Below, in pieces: positions 1 through 6,387 of a stretch of 8,024 bases of DNA. Source of the stretch: Brevundimonas sp. (GTDB taxonomy: Bacteria; Pseudomonadota; Alphaproteobacteria; Caulobacterales; Caulobacteraceae); contig NZ_JAVHLH010000125.1 of NCBI RefSeq assembly GCF_031082345.1, positions 1-8,024 of the forward strand, in the 5' to 3' direction. The position numbers and the translations under genes are program-made. Within the stretch, counting starts at the first letter, position 1, and every line of letters starts with the position of its first letter. The notes under the pieces were generated by a model. That model made no database searches and was not told the DNA's origin. It worked only from the letters and a program-made list of their open reading frames with translations.

Positions 1-464
1 CGCTGGCCCGGTTCGTTCTCATCCGTCCGCGGCAGCTGGCCGCGGCCGACGTTGCCCAGCAGTTGTTCAAGGATCGTCAGCTGGCGGCCCCGCGTCGGGG
101 TCTCGCGCCCGTTCATGGCGATCTGCTGACCGTCATCGAGTCCGAGGGTGCGGACTTCGGCGACCTGGCCGGTGTCGTTGAAAGTGATCTCGGTCACCGT
201 CCGCTGGGTCACATGCGGCCTGTTGTAGGTGTATTTCTCGGTCACCTGGCTGATGTAGTACCAGATGTTGTCGCGTTCGAAGGTCGAGGTCGTCGACGGC
301 GTGCCGAGCTTGGTCAGGACGGTCTGCTTGGTGTCGGTCCCCGCCACGATGTCGGCTGGCTTGGCGTCGATGGCCTGAAAGCCGTTCTGGCCGACGACCG
401 GAGCGCAGGCTGCGGTCAGGGCGGCGGCCGACAGGGCGGCGAAAAGGAGCTTGGTACGGAGCAT
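1..464 (-). CDS. bamE: Outer membrane protein assembly factor BamE (SmpA/OmlA lipoprotein), 3' end missing
   Basis: BamE is a small lipoprotein of the BAM complex, which inserts beta-barrel proteins into the outer membrane. The 154 visible codons start at the ATG at 464-462. They begin with a basic, hydrophobic signal peptide (MLRTKLLF...) ending in LTAAC, so Cys20 is the likely lipidated residue; Ala at +2 would favour outer-membrane sorting by the E. coli rule. The SmpA/OmlA fold follows at about residues 35-110, with VLTKLGTPST at 49-58, the aromatic strand NIWYY at 66-70, and TEITFNDTGQVAEV. The tail (ETPTRGR...ILEQLLGNVG) resembles alphaproteobacterial BamE proteins. No stop codon is reached before the window edge, but the core domain is complete. 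The gene is transcribed away from the bc1-chaperone operon, from a shared intergenic region. Confidence 0.93.
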   Translation of the reverse strand, partial: MLRTKLLFAALSAAALTAACAPVVGQNGFQAIDAKPADIVAGTDTKQTVLTKLGTPSTTSTFERDNIWYYISQVTEKYTYNRPHVTQRTVTEITFNDTGQVAEVRTLGLDDGQQIAMNGRETPTRGRQLTILEQLLGNVGRGQLPRTDENEPGQ

Positions 465-492
465 GGACGGCGCCTGCGAGAGAACAAGGTCT

Positions 493-521
493 TTGACCTA
501 ACCGGACCCGAGCCTTAGTTC
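493..521 (+). promoter_or_regulatory. Candidate sigma-70-type promoter of the bc1-chaperone operon
   Basis: A TTGACC box at 493-498 resembles the Caulobacter housekeeping -35 (TTGACG). After a 15-base spacer, CTTAGTTC at 514-521 is a weak match to the -10 consensus GCTANAWC. Transcription would start roughly 20 bases before the ATG at 547. This is pattern matching only; the -10 half is poor. The divergent bamE promoter must lie in the same 82 bases but I cannot point to it. Confidence 0.3.
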
Positions 522-546
522 AACGGCGCGGCGGAAAAGGGGCCGC

Positions 547-1080
547 ATGATCATGCTTCAGAATCTCTTCCGACCCCGTCCCCGCGAGCGCCTCGGCGAG
601 CCCCTGTATGAACTGGCGGTGCGGCAGGCGCGGGAACCCGCATTCTACACGACGCTGGGGGTCGCCGACCGGATCGACGCCCGATTCGAACTCTACACCC
701 TGCATGTCCTGCTGCTGGTGATGCGGCTCCGGGACGAAGGCGAACGCGGTGCAGAGGCGGCCCAGGCCTTGTTCGACGCCTATGTGTCCGCCCTGGACCA
801 TGCCCTTCGGGAGCTCGGGGTCGGCGACATTTCGGTCGGCAAGAAGATGCGCAAGCTGGGCGAGGCCCTGTACGGCCGGATGACGACCTACGAGCCGACC
901 CTGCGCGATGGAGATGCGGCCGCCCTGGCCGCAGGCCTGGCCCGCAATGTTTTCGAGAGTGATGACCCGGCCGCCGGCGAAGTGCTGGCGGCCTACGCGC
1001 TGGCCAGCCGCGCCCGGCTGGCGGCGCAGGCGTTCGCCGCTGTGACGGCGGCGCCGGATTGGGCGGAGATCAAGTCATGA
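547..1080 (+). CDS. Ubiquinol-cytochrome c chaperone family protein (CBP3/UQCC1-like)
   Basis: This 177-residue protein has the signature of the CBP3/UQCC1 family (Pfam Ubiq_cyt_C_chap). In mitochondria, members assist synthesis and assembly of cytochrome b in the bc1 complex; the bacterial role is inferred by homology and is less studied. Visible signatures are FYTTLGVADRIDARFELY (33-50), the helix TLHVLLLVMRL (51-61), and FDAYVSALDHALRELGVGD followed by ISVGKKMRKLGEALYGR (76-111). Downstream comes an alanine-rich helical tail ending in DWAEIKS. There is no signal peptide or membrane span, so it should act in the cytoplasm or at the inner-membrane face. The ATG at 547 is preceded by AAAAGG at 535-540 with 6-base spacing; a second ATG at 553 is a less likely start. 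Its TGA overlaps the ATG of the DUF177 gene, so the two are probably translationally coupled. Confidence 0.9.
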   Translation: MIMLQNLFRPRPRERLGEPLYELAVRQAREPAFYTTLGVADRIDARFELYTLHVLLLVMRLRDEGERGAEAAQALFDAYVSALDHALRELGVGDISVGKKMRKLGEALYGRMTTYEPTLRDGDAAALAAGLARNVFESDDPAAGEVLAAYALASRARLAAQAFAAVTAAPDWAEIKS

Positions 1081-1589
1081 GCGGCATGGACCTGCCCTAC
1101 AGCGAACCGGTGCGCCTGCATCAGGTGGGCGCGGGTGTGAGCCGCACGCTCGAGCCGGACGCGGCGACGCGGGGCCGGATCGCCAAGGCCCTGGACCTGG
1201 CCTCCCTGGACTCCTTCATCGCCGAGATGACGCTCGCCCCGGCGCCCGGCGGCTGGCGGCTGTCCGGACGGGTAAAAGCCAGCCTGGCCCAGATCTGCGG
1301 CATCACCCTGGAGCCGCTGCCGGTCGAGATCGACGCCCCGTTCTCCATCGCCCTCGCCGAAGCTGTGGATGAGGACTCCGATGAGATCGTCATCACCCTG
1401 GACGACGAATCGCCCGATCCGATCGAGGGCGGGCAGGTCGATCTGGGTCAGTATGCGGTCGAACAGCTGGCCCTCCGGCTGGACCCGTTCCCTCGCAAGC
1501 CCGGGGCCGAATTCGTGCAGCCGCCGGAGCCCGCCGAAATCTCGCCCTTCGCCGTCCTGAAGCAGCTGCGGCCCTCCGACGAAGGTTGA
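1077..1589 (+). CDS. yceD: YceD/DUF177 family protein (large ribosomal RNA accumulation protein)
   Basis: This is a 170-residue DUF177 protein. In E. coli and plants the family is linked to 23S rRNA accumulation and large-subunit biogenesis; the mechanism is unclear. Diagnostic features are QICGITLEPLPVEID (72-86, with the conserved Cys and LEP), an acidic stretch around 97-118, and DLGQYAVEQLALRLDPFPRKPG (122-143), followed by the family's SPFAVLKQL ending. The ATG at 1077 was chosen because it overlaps the upstream stop as ATGA and has GGAG at 1065-1068, eight bases away. An in-frame TTG at 1059 lies upstream but has no such support. In many bacteria yceD is followed by rpmF (ribosomal protein L32) and then plsX. 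Here rpmF is absent and a gap of 89 bases leads straight to plsX. Confidence 0.9.
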   Translation: MSGMDLPYSEPVRLHQVGAGVSRTLEPDAATRGRIAKALDLASLDSFIAEMTLAPAPGGWRLSGRVKASLAQICGITLEPLPVEIDAPFSIALAEAVDEDSDEIVITLDDESPDPIEGGQVDLGQYAVEQLALRLDPFPRKPGAEFVQPPEPAEISPFAVLKQLRPSDEG

Positions 1590-1605
1590 CGCAAGGGCGG
1601 CGCGG

Positions 1606-1633
1606 TTGCATCCCCCCGGTGCGGCGCTATCGT
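1606..1633 (+). promoter_or_regulatory. Candidate internal promoter for plsX-fabH
   Basis: The yceD-plsX gap (1590-1678) is the largest break between the first four genes of the block. It holds TTGCAT at 1606-1611 and GCTATCGT at 1626-1633, separated by 14 bases. The second box matches the start of the Caulobacter -10 consensus GCTANAWC; the -35 is weak. If used, the 5' leader would be about 40 bases. A better-looking TTGACG at 1586-1591 is too far from any -10 to pair with it. Confidence 0.28.
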
Positions 1634-1678
1634 CGCCCCAGACAAGCGCCGGGCAGGGCGCGACGGAGTCGAAACGGC

Positions 1679-2752
1679 TTGTCATCCCCAGTTCTGATTT
1701 CGCTCGACGCCATGGGCGGGGACCACGGTCCGCCGGTCGTGGTCGCCGGGGTGCGCGACTATCGGAAACGCCACGGCGGCGCCGGCGTACGCTTCCTGCT
1801 GCATGGCGACGAAGCGTCGATCCGGGCAGAGATGGCGAAGAACGGTCTCGGCGAGGACGTCTGCGACGTGCGCCACACCGACAAGGTCGTGGCCATGACC
1901 GAGAAGCCCGCCCAGGCCATGCGCCGGGGCAAGGGGTCCAGCCTGTGGAACGCCATCGAGGCCGTGAAGTCAGGCGAGGCGGGCGCTGTCGTCTCGGCCG
2001 GCAACACCGGCGCGCTGATGGCCATTTCCAAGCTGCTCCTGCGCATGTCGGCCCATGGGCTTGAGCGTCCGGCCATCGTCGCCAGCTGGCCGACGCTGCG
2101 GGGCGTCACCGCCGTTCTGGACGTCGGCGCCAATGTCGAGAGCGACGCCGAGCAACTGGTCGAGTTCGCCATCATGGGCGAGGCCTTTCATGCGGCCGTC
2201 CATGGCGGCGACAGGCCGACCATCGGCATCCTCAATGTCGGCTCCGAAGACATGAAGGGGCATGAGGAGGTGCGCGAAGCCGCCCGCATCCTGCGCGAGG
2301 GCGGTTTCGGCCTGGCCTACAAGGGCTTTGTCGAGGGCGACGACATCGCCAAGGGCACGGTCGACGTGGTCGTCACCGACGGCTTCACCGGCAATATCGC
2401 CCTGAAGACCGCCGAGGGCGTGGCGCGGTTCATATCGGCGCTGATGAAAGAGGCCCTGACCTCCAGCGTGTCGGCCAAGGCCGGCGCCCTGCTGGCCCTG
2501 CCGGCCCTGCGGCGGATGCGCCAGAAGATCGATCCCAGCGCCATCAACGGCGGACCGCTGCTGGGCCTGAACGGCATTGTGGTGAAGAGCCACGGAGGCG
2601 CCGACGCCAAGGGATATGGAAATGCGATCCGCATCGCTGTCGACCTGGCCCGCAGCGACTATCTGAAGAAGGTCAGCGAGAGCCTGAACCGGCTGACCAT
2701 CGTTCTGGAACAGCCGGCCGTCGACAGCGTGGCCATGGAGACCCCCCAGTGA
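1679..2752 (+). CDS. plsX: Phosphate acyltransferase PlsX
   Basis: PlsX converts acyl-ACP plus phosphate to acyl-phosphate, the donor PlsY uses to start phosphatidic acid synthesis; it is a peripheral protein at the inner membrane. With the TTG start at 1679 the product is 357 residues, normal for the family. Conserved blocks are in order: SLDAMGGDHGP (8-18), KGSSLWNAI (85-93), GAVVSAGNTGALMA (102-115), LDVGANVE (147-154), GILNVGSEDMKGHEEVREA (183-201), FVEGDDIAKGTVDVVVTDGF (217-236), and INGGPLLGLNGIVVKSHGGAD (289-309). The frame is open back to another TTG at 1586, but that extension is arginine-rich and unlike the family. GGAG at 1665-1668 lies ten bases before the TTG at 1679. The stop overlaps the fabH GTG start, so the two genes are likely coupled. 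Confidence 0.96.
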   Translation: MSSPVLISLDAMGGDHGPPVVVAGVRDYRKRHGGAGVRFLLHGDEASIRAEMAKNGLGEDVCDVRHTDKVVAMTEKPAQAMRRGKGSSLWNAIEAVKSGEAGAVVSAGNTGALMAISKLLLRMSAHGLERPAIVASWPTLRGVTAVLDVGANVESDAEQLVEFAIMGEAFHAAVHGGDRPTIGILNVGSEDMKGHEEVREAARILREGGFGLAYKGFVEGDDIAKGTVDVVVTDGFTGNIALKTAEGVARFISALMKEALTSSVSAKAGALLALPALRRMRQKIDPSAINGGPLLGLNGIVVKSHGGADAKGYGNAIRIAVDLARSDYLKKVSESLNRLTIVLEQPAVDSVAMETPQ

Positions 2753-3726
2753 GCGTCATTCGCAGCGTCGTGACCGGCGTCGGTTCCTATCTGCCGGAAC
2801 AGGTCGTGACCAACGCCGACCTGGCGAAGATCGTCGACACCTCGGACGAGTGGATCGTCGAGCGGACCGGTATCCGCCAGCGGCACAGGGCGCGCGACGA
2901 CCAGCCGACCAGCGACCTGGCGGTCGAGGCGTCGAAGCGGGCGCTGATCGACGCCGGTCGCAGTCCCGAGGACATCGACCTGATCGTGGTGGCGACGACG
3001 ACGCCGGACATGACCTTTCCGTCTGTGGCCTCGATCGTCCAGCGCAAGATGGGCATTCCGACCTGCATCGCCTTCGACGTCCAGGCGGTCTGCTCCGGCT
3101 TCGTCTATGCGCTGAGCGTGGCGGACGGCTTCGTCGCACGCGGCCTGGCGAAATGCGCCCTGGTCATCGGCGCCGAGGAGATGACGCGGCTGATGGACTG
3201 GACCGACCGTTCCACCTGCGTCCTGTTCGGCGACGGCGCCGGCGCGGTCGTCGTCGAGCCGCGGGAGGGGCAGGGGACCAAGGCCGATCAGGGCCTTCTG
3301 GGCTTCGCCCTGCGGTGCGACGGATCCAAGACCGACCTGCTTTACGTCGACGGCGGACCGGCCACCACGGGCACGGTCGGACATCTGCGCATGGCCGGCA
3401 ATCAGGTGTTCCGCCACGCCGTGGTCAACATCGCCGAAGCCATCACCGCCTGCTGCAAGGCGTCGGGCATCGAGATCGCCGATGTCGACTGGTTCGTGCC
3501 GCACCAGGCCAACCAGCGCATCATCAAGGGCGTCGGCGACCGGCTGGGCCTCGACGAGGCCAAGGTGATCTCGACCGTGGCCACGCACGCCAACACCTCC
3601 GCCGCATCGATCCCGCTGGCGCTCGATGCAGCGATCAGGGACGGCCGCATCAAGCGCGGCGATCTGGTTCTGATGGAGGCCATGGGCGGCGGACTGACCT
3701 GGGGCGCCTGCGCCTTTCGCCTGTAG
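2749..3726 (+). CDS. fabH: Beta-ketoacyl-ACP synthase III (FabH)
   Basis: FabH condenses acetyl-CoA with malonyl-ACP to start each round of type II fatty-acid synthesis. The 325-residue product is full length and carries the complete Cys-His-Asn triad. Cys115 is in AVCSGFVYAL, His252 in VPHQANQRI, and Asn282 in THANTSAASIP. Other family marks are DEWIVERTGI (33-42), the VATTTPD loop (81-87), GDGAGAVVVE (161-170), and the C-terminal MGGGLTWG glycine loop (312-319). The GTG start at 2749 overlaps the plsX TGA and has GGAG at 2737-2740, eight bases away. Co-expression with plsX would link initiation of fatty-acid synthesis to its use in phospholipids. Just after the stop, AGGGCG/CGCCTT around 3725-3741 could form a weak 6-bp hairpin with a short T run, too weak to call a terminator. 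Confidence 0.97.
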   Translation: MSVIRSVVTGVGSYLPEQVVTNADLAKIVDTSDEWIVERTGIRQRHRARDDQPTSDLAVEASKRALIDAGRSPEDIDLIVVATTTPDMTFPSVASIVQRKMGIPTCIAFDVQAVCSGFVYALSVADGFVARGLAKCALVIGAEEMTRLMDWTDRSTCVLFGDGAGAVVVEPREGQGTKADQGLLGFALRCDGSKTDLLYVDGGPATTGTVGHLRMAGNQVFRHAVVNIAEAITACCKASGIEIADVDWFVPHQANQRIIKGVGDRLGLDEAKVISTVATHANTSAASIPLALDAAIRDGRIKRGDLVLMEAMGGGLTWGACAFRL

Positions 3727-3788
3727 GGCGCATTTCGCCTTTCCATTTGAAGGCGCTTGCTCTTTTATGCGCACGACGGACTTTTTGA

Positions 3789-3794
3789 GGGGAG
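3789..3794 (+). promoter_or_regulatory. Strong Shine-Dalgarno that fixes the ihfA TTG start
   Basis: GGGGAG lies seven bases before the TTG at 3802. The frame is open further upstream to another TTG at 3757, but that start has no ribosome binding site and would add 15 residues the family lacks. This site therefore decides the start. Confidence 0.75.
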
Positions 3795-3801
3795 CGGACC
3801 A

Positions 3802-4110
3802 TTGGCTCAGCACCAGACCCTGACGCGGGCGGACCTGTGTGAGGCGGTCCACGAGGAGGTCGGCCTGTCGCGACAGGAGTGTTCGGCCATGGTCGAGCGG
3901 ACGCTGGAGCTGATCATCGAGTCGCTCGAACGCGGGGAGACGGTCAAGCTGTCGGGCTTCGGCGTTTTCCAGGTGCGCGACAAGCGGGCCCGGATGGGGC
4001 GCAATCCAAAGACCGGCGAACCGGCGGCGATCCACCCGCGCCGGGTGATCAGCTTCCGCGCCTCCCAGATCATGAAGGGCCGGGTTCACGACGCCGTCGT
4101 GAGCGCCTGA
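3802..4110 (+). CDS. ihfA: Integration host factor subunit alpha (IhfA)
   Basis: IHF-alpha pairs with IHF-beta to bend DNA sharply at specific sites, acting in transcription, replication and recombination; in Caulobacter IHF takes part in cell-cycle promoter control. The 102-residue product matches the DNABII family. It has the N-terminal helical dimerisation part LTRADLCEAVHEEVGLS (7-23), the core VKLSGFGVFQVRDK (48-61), and the DNA-intercalating beta arm GRNPKTGEP (66-74) with Pro69. HPRRVISFRAS (78-88) and a final helix follow. GRNPKTGE and the early acidic helix favour the alpha subunit over HU or IHF-beta. The 75-base gap after fabH may allow separate transcription, though I found no good promoter there. 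The merR gene begins 6 bases after the stop. Confidence 0.94.
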   Translation: MAQHQTLTRADLCEAVHEEVGLSRQECSAMVERTLELIIESLERGETVKLSGFGVFQVRDKRARMGRNPKTGEPAAIHPRRVISFRASQIMKGRVHDAVVSA

Positions 4111-4116
4111 CGCCCC

Positions 4117-4542
4117 GTGGCCAAGAGCCCCAACGCCTTCCGGACCATTTCCGAGGCCGCTGACGAGGTCGGGTCGCCGCAGCATGTGCTGCGCTTCTGG
4201 GAAACCAAATTCAGCTTCATCACGCCGCTCAAGCGGGCTGGGGGGCGGCGGTTCTATCGCCCGCAGGACGTGGTGCTGTTGAAGGCGGTCAAGCGGCTGC
4301 TGCACGAGGACGGCCTGACCATCAAGGGCGTCCAGAAGCTGCACCGCGAGCAGGGCCTCAAGCGATTGGCGGTCCATGGCGATCCGGAGGGCGCGGTGAC
4401 GTTCGAGCCCGAGAACGGCGCTGCTGCGGCGTCCGTCCCGCCGGCCGCCACCGGAACTTCGTCGGTCCGCCTGCGTCAGGTTCTGGCCGAACTGGAAGGC
4501 GCGCGGGCGCGGATCGAGGCCGTTCTTTCGAGAACAGCCTAA
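4117..4542 (+). CDS. MerR family transcriptional regulator
   Basis: A 141-residue DNA-binding protein. Its winged helix-turn-helix spans about residues 8-55: [22 protein letters not shown] gives the helix pair, and [13 protein letters not shown] the wing and next helix. The hinge helix [14 protein letters not shown] (62-75) is also typical of MerR. The C-terminal half is an alanine/proline-rich linker and a short helix ([19 protein letters not shown]) that could form the antiparallel dimer coil. There is no cysteine pattern for metal sensing and no effector domain, so the ligand, if any, is unknown. The GTG start at 4117 gives the family's usual N-terminus but has no clear Shine-Dalgarno; with only 6 bases after the ihfA stop, coupled re-initiation is likely. 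The ihfA-merR pairing is, from memory, common in alphaproteobacteria. Confidence 0.88.
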   Translation: MAKSPNAFRTISEAADEVGSPQHVLRFWETKFSFITPLKRAGGRRFYRPQDVVLLKAVKRLLHEDGLTIKGVQKLHREQGLKRLAVHGDPEGAVTFEPENGAAAASVPPAATGTSSVRLRQVLAELEGARARIEAVLSRTA

Positions 4543-4558
4543 CCGGTCGCTTTTGGGT

Positions 4559-4587
4559 TTGCGGGGCGACGGCGCCCCGTCTATAGG
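4559..4587 (+). promoter_or_regulatory. Candidate promoter of the tRNA-Pro gene
   Basis: TTGCGG at 4559-4564 and TCTATAGG at 4580-4587 are 15 bases apart. They partly match the Caulobacter -35 and -10 consensus (CTANA is intact). Transcription would begin just a few bases before the mature tRNA end at 4598. The spacer is occupied by the hairpin at 4562-4579. Position is good, sequence match modest. Confidence 0.3.
4562..4579 (+). terminator. GC-rich hairpin after merR, possible terminator without a T tract
   Basis: CGGGGCG and CGCCCCG form a perfect 7-bp stem with the loop ACGG, starting 20 bases after the merR stop. No T run follows (the next bases are TCTATAG), so it is not a canonical intrinsic terminator. 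It may stabilise the 3' end of the operon mRNA or aid Rho-dependent ending, and it sits inside the probable tRNA promoter. Confidence 0.35.
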
Positions 4588-4597
4588 GAGCGCCTCT

Positions 4598-4674
<77 letters not shown>

Positions 4675-4726
4675 TCTTCCCTTGACCCGGTCCCCAACTC
4701 GATAGTCGCCAGAGCGACCCGGACGG

Positions 4727-4930
4727 TCATTTCCGGCGGCCGCCCTCGGCCCATTTGAACAGCGGATAGAGCGGCACGCCCCAGCCGATGCCGGCAACGG
4801 CGTAGACCACGAGGTCGATGAGCTGTCCCGGCGGCAGGGCGCCGCGCAGGGCGATGGCGCCCCAGATCCAGAACACGAGGAAGGCCAGGACGCCGAGCAT
4901 GGCGATGAAGCGGCGGGTGCGAGGACCCAT
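4727..4930 (-). CDS. DUF2842 family small membrane protein
   Basis: A 67-residue protein with a basic N-terminus (MGPRTRRF) and two predicted membrane helices, about residues 8-28 and 37-56. They are joined by a short loop ([10 protein letters not shown]), and a charged tail follows (KWAEGGRRK). The pattern, including [12 protein letters not shown] near the end, matches what I recall of DUF2842, a small alphaproteobacterial family of unknown function. The ATG at 4930 lies one base after the TGA of the upstream membrane-protein gene. There is no strong Shine-Dalgarno of its own, so translation is probably coupled. Its 3' end faces the tRNA-Pro gene across about 50 bases, which hold only a weak GTCGC/GCGAC hairpin at 4705-4718. 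The neighbouring heme A synthase gene may hint at a respiratory or membrane role, but that is only inference. Confidence 0.78.
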   Translation of the reverse strand: MGPRTRRFIAMLGVLAFLVFWIWGAIALRGALPPGQLIDLVVYAVAGIGWGVPLYPLFKWAEGGRRK

Positions 4931-4931
4931 C

Positions 4932-5183
4932 TCAGCGCTTGTTCCGGAACAGGAAGAAGGCGGCCAGGGCGATGACCGAGGCGGCCAGAGACCAGCCGAC
5001 CCAGATCCAGCCGTCCATGGTCGAGACGGCGAAGACCCGCACGGCCAGGAACCAGCCGGCGACGGTGGCGACGCCCGAGACCAGCGAGGTGGCGAACAGG
5101 CCGCGGCGGCCGGTCACCTGGTCGGCGGCCCAGGCCAGGGCGAAGGCGCCGAGAATGGCGATGACGATGTCGGCGTATGGCAA
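4932..5183 (-). CDS. Small three-helix membrane protein, unknown function
   Basis: I do not recognise this 83-residue protein. It has three hydrophobic segments: about 5-20 ([16 protein letters not shown]), 29-51 ([20 protein letters not shown]), and 59-79 ([19 protein letters not shown]). Short polar turns ([13 protein letters not shown]) join them and the C-terminus is basic (RNKR). The small glycine/alanine-rich helices faintly recall the YeaQ/YmgE (transglycosylase-associated) type, but no diagnostic motif supports that name. I place the start at TTG 5183 because AGGAG sits seven bases upstream (5191-5195). Longer starts at 5261 or 5252 would add 23-26 polar residues with no ribosome site. 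It forms a two-gene unit with the DUF2842 gene one base downstream and is divergent from cox15. Confidence 0.72.
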   Translation of the reverse strand: MPYADIVIAILGAFALAWAADQVTGRRGLFATSLVSGVATVAGWFLAVRVFAVSTMDGWIWVGWSLAASVIALAAFFLFRNKR

Positions 5184-5190
5184 CCGCGTT

Positions 5191-5195
5191 CTCCT
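5191..5195 (-). promoter_or_regulatory. Shine-Dalgarno fixing the TTG start of the three-helix protein
   Basis: On the minus strand AGGAG (5195-5191) is followed by seven bases and then TTG at 5183. It is the only clear ribosome site in this frame, so it favours the 83-residue product over the longer open frame. Confidence 0.7.
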
Positions 5196-5275
5196 GACCT
5201 GCGGCGCCCCGACGCCGAAAACCGACTCGATCTCGCCCCGTTGGGCGGGCATACCGCTCAATCGGGCGCCGGACC

Positions 5276-5289
5276 AGCGGCGCGCCGCT
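5276..5289. repeat. Perfect 14-bp palindrome upstream of cox15
   Basis: AGCGGCGCGCCGCT reads the same on both strands. It lies 30 bases before the cox15 start in the 136-base divergent gap (5184-5319). It could be a dimeric regulator's operator or merely a chance palindrome in GC-rich DNA. CCGCTCA also occurs twice, at 5254-5260 and 5285-5291, the second copy overlapping the palindrome. I cannot see a convincing promoter in this gap. Confidence 0.4.
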
Positions 5290-5319
5290 CAGTGTAACGG
5301 TCGGGATAGCGGGCGTCGA

Positions 5320-6387
5320 ATGAAGCGTTTCATCGGGGGCGATCAGAGTAGGGCGGTGGCCGTCTGGCTGTTCGTGACGGCGGCGCTGGTGTTCGCGATG
5401 GTGGTGGTCGGCGGGGTCACCCGGCTGACCGGATCGGGCCTGTCGATCACCGAATGGAAGCCGATCATGGGCGCCCTGCCGCCGATGAACGCGGCGGACT
5501 GGGCCGAGGCGTTCGAGAAATACCGGACCATCCCGCAGTACGAGCAGGTCAACGCCGGCATGACCCTGGGCGAGTTCAAGGGCATCTTCTGGTGGGAGTG
5601 GTTCCACCGGCTGCTGGGACGGCTGATCGGGGTGGTGTTCGCCCTGCCGTTCGCGGTCTTCCTGGCGCTGGGGCGGATGCCGCGACGGTTGATCGTTCGC
5701 TGCGGGGTGCTGCTGGCGCTGGGCGGTCTGCAGGGGCTGATCGGCTGGTGGATGGTGTCCAGCGGTCTGAGCGAGCGGGTCGATGTCGCGCCGGAAAGGC
5801 TGGCGACGCACCTCGGTCTGGCCCTGCTGATCTTCATGGGGCTGATCTGGACCGGGCTGGAGGCCTGGAATGGCGAGGAGCATTCGCGCCATCCGGTCGG
5901 ATGGAGCCGGGGGGCGGCGATCCTGCTGGGCGCGGTCTTCCTGCAGTGCCTGCTGGGCGGGCTGGTGGCGGGGGCCAAGGCGGGCTTCGTCTACACCGAC
6001 TGGCCGATGATGAACGGCGAGTGGCTGGCGCCGGTGGAGTGGGGCATGGGCGGTCTGGCCTTCCTGCACGACCAGGCGCTGGTGCAGTTCAATCACCGGC
6101 TCGTGGCCTATGGCCTGCTGATCGGGGGCACGCTGTACGCGGTGCAGGCGTGGCGCTGGCGGCTGGCCGAGGGGCTGGGGGCGGCGGCGTTTGTTCTGGC
6201 GCTGGCGTTGTGGCTGCAGGCGGCGCTGGGGATCGTCACCCTGATCAACGCCGTGCCGCTGTGGCTGGGCGCCCTGCATCAGGCCGGGGCGGCGCTGGTG
6301 CTGGCGGTCGCGACGGTGAACCTGTGGCTGGTCCGCCGGTCGCAACCGCGCCTGTTCATGTCCGGACCGAGGTCCAGGGGCCTCTGA
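5320..6387 (+). CDS. ctaA: Heme A synthase, COX15/CtaA family
   Basis: Heme A synthase oxidises the C8 methyl of heme O to a formyl group, giving heme A for aa3-type cytochrome oxidase; it is an inner-membrane protein. The 355-residue product is full length, with about eight membrane helices in two four-helix repeats. The four conserved histidines expected to bind heme are present: His96 (EWFHRLLGR), His164 (ATHLGLAL), His259 (QFNHRLVAY) and His320 (GALHQAGAA). The helix-1 region [20 protein letters not shown] (29-48) and [12 protein letters not shown] (222-233) are typical of the alphaproteobacterial/mitochondrial COX15 branch. The ATG at 5320 matches the family N-terminus (MKRF...); the frame stays open upstream to 4939, but that part is antisense to two other genes. 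The ribosome site is weak. The last ten codons overlap the 3' end of phoX on the other strand. Confidence 0.95.
   Translation: MKRFIGGDQSRAVAVWLFVTAALVFAMVVVGGVTRLTGSGLSITEWKPIMGALPPMNAADWAEAFEKYRTIPQYEQVNAGMTLGEFKGIFWWEWFHRLLGRLIGVVFALPFAVFLALGRMPRRLIVRCGVLLALGGLQGLIGWWMVSSGLSERVDVAPERLATHLGLALLIFMGLIWTGLEAWNGEEHSRHPVGWSRGAAILLGAVFLQCLLGGLVAGAKAGFVYTDWPMMNGEWLAPVEWGMGGLAFLHDQALVQFNHRLVAYGLLIGGTLYAVQAWRWRLAEGLGAAAFVLALALWLQAALGIVTLINAVPLWLGALHQAGAALVLAVATVNLWLVRRSQPRLFMSGPRSRGL

Noticed and set aside
63..518. A plus-strand frame of 151 codons
   Set aside because: It is the antisense shadow of bamE, whose signal peptide, Cys20 and domain motifs are clear.
1586..1591. TTGACG as a -35 box for plsX
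   Set aside because: The hexamer matches the consensus, but it overlaps the yceD stop and the nearest -10-like sequence is more than 30 bases away.
1586..1678. Longer PlsX start at TTG 1586 overlapping the yceD stop
   Set aside because: The added 31 residues are arginine-rich and unlike PlsX. TTG 1679 has a Shine-Dalgarno and puts the SLDAMGGDHGP block at the usual distance from the start.
4939..5319. A 127-residue N-terminal extension of heme A synthase
   Set aside because: The frame is open, but the extension is antisense to the small membrane-protein genes and is hydrophilic, unlike COX15 N-termini. The ATG at 5320 gives the family start.
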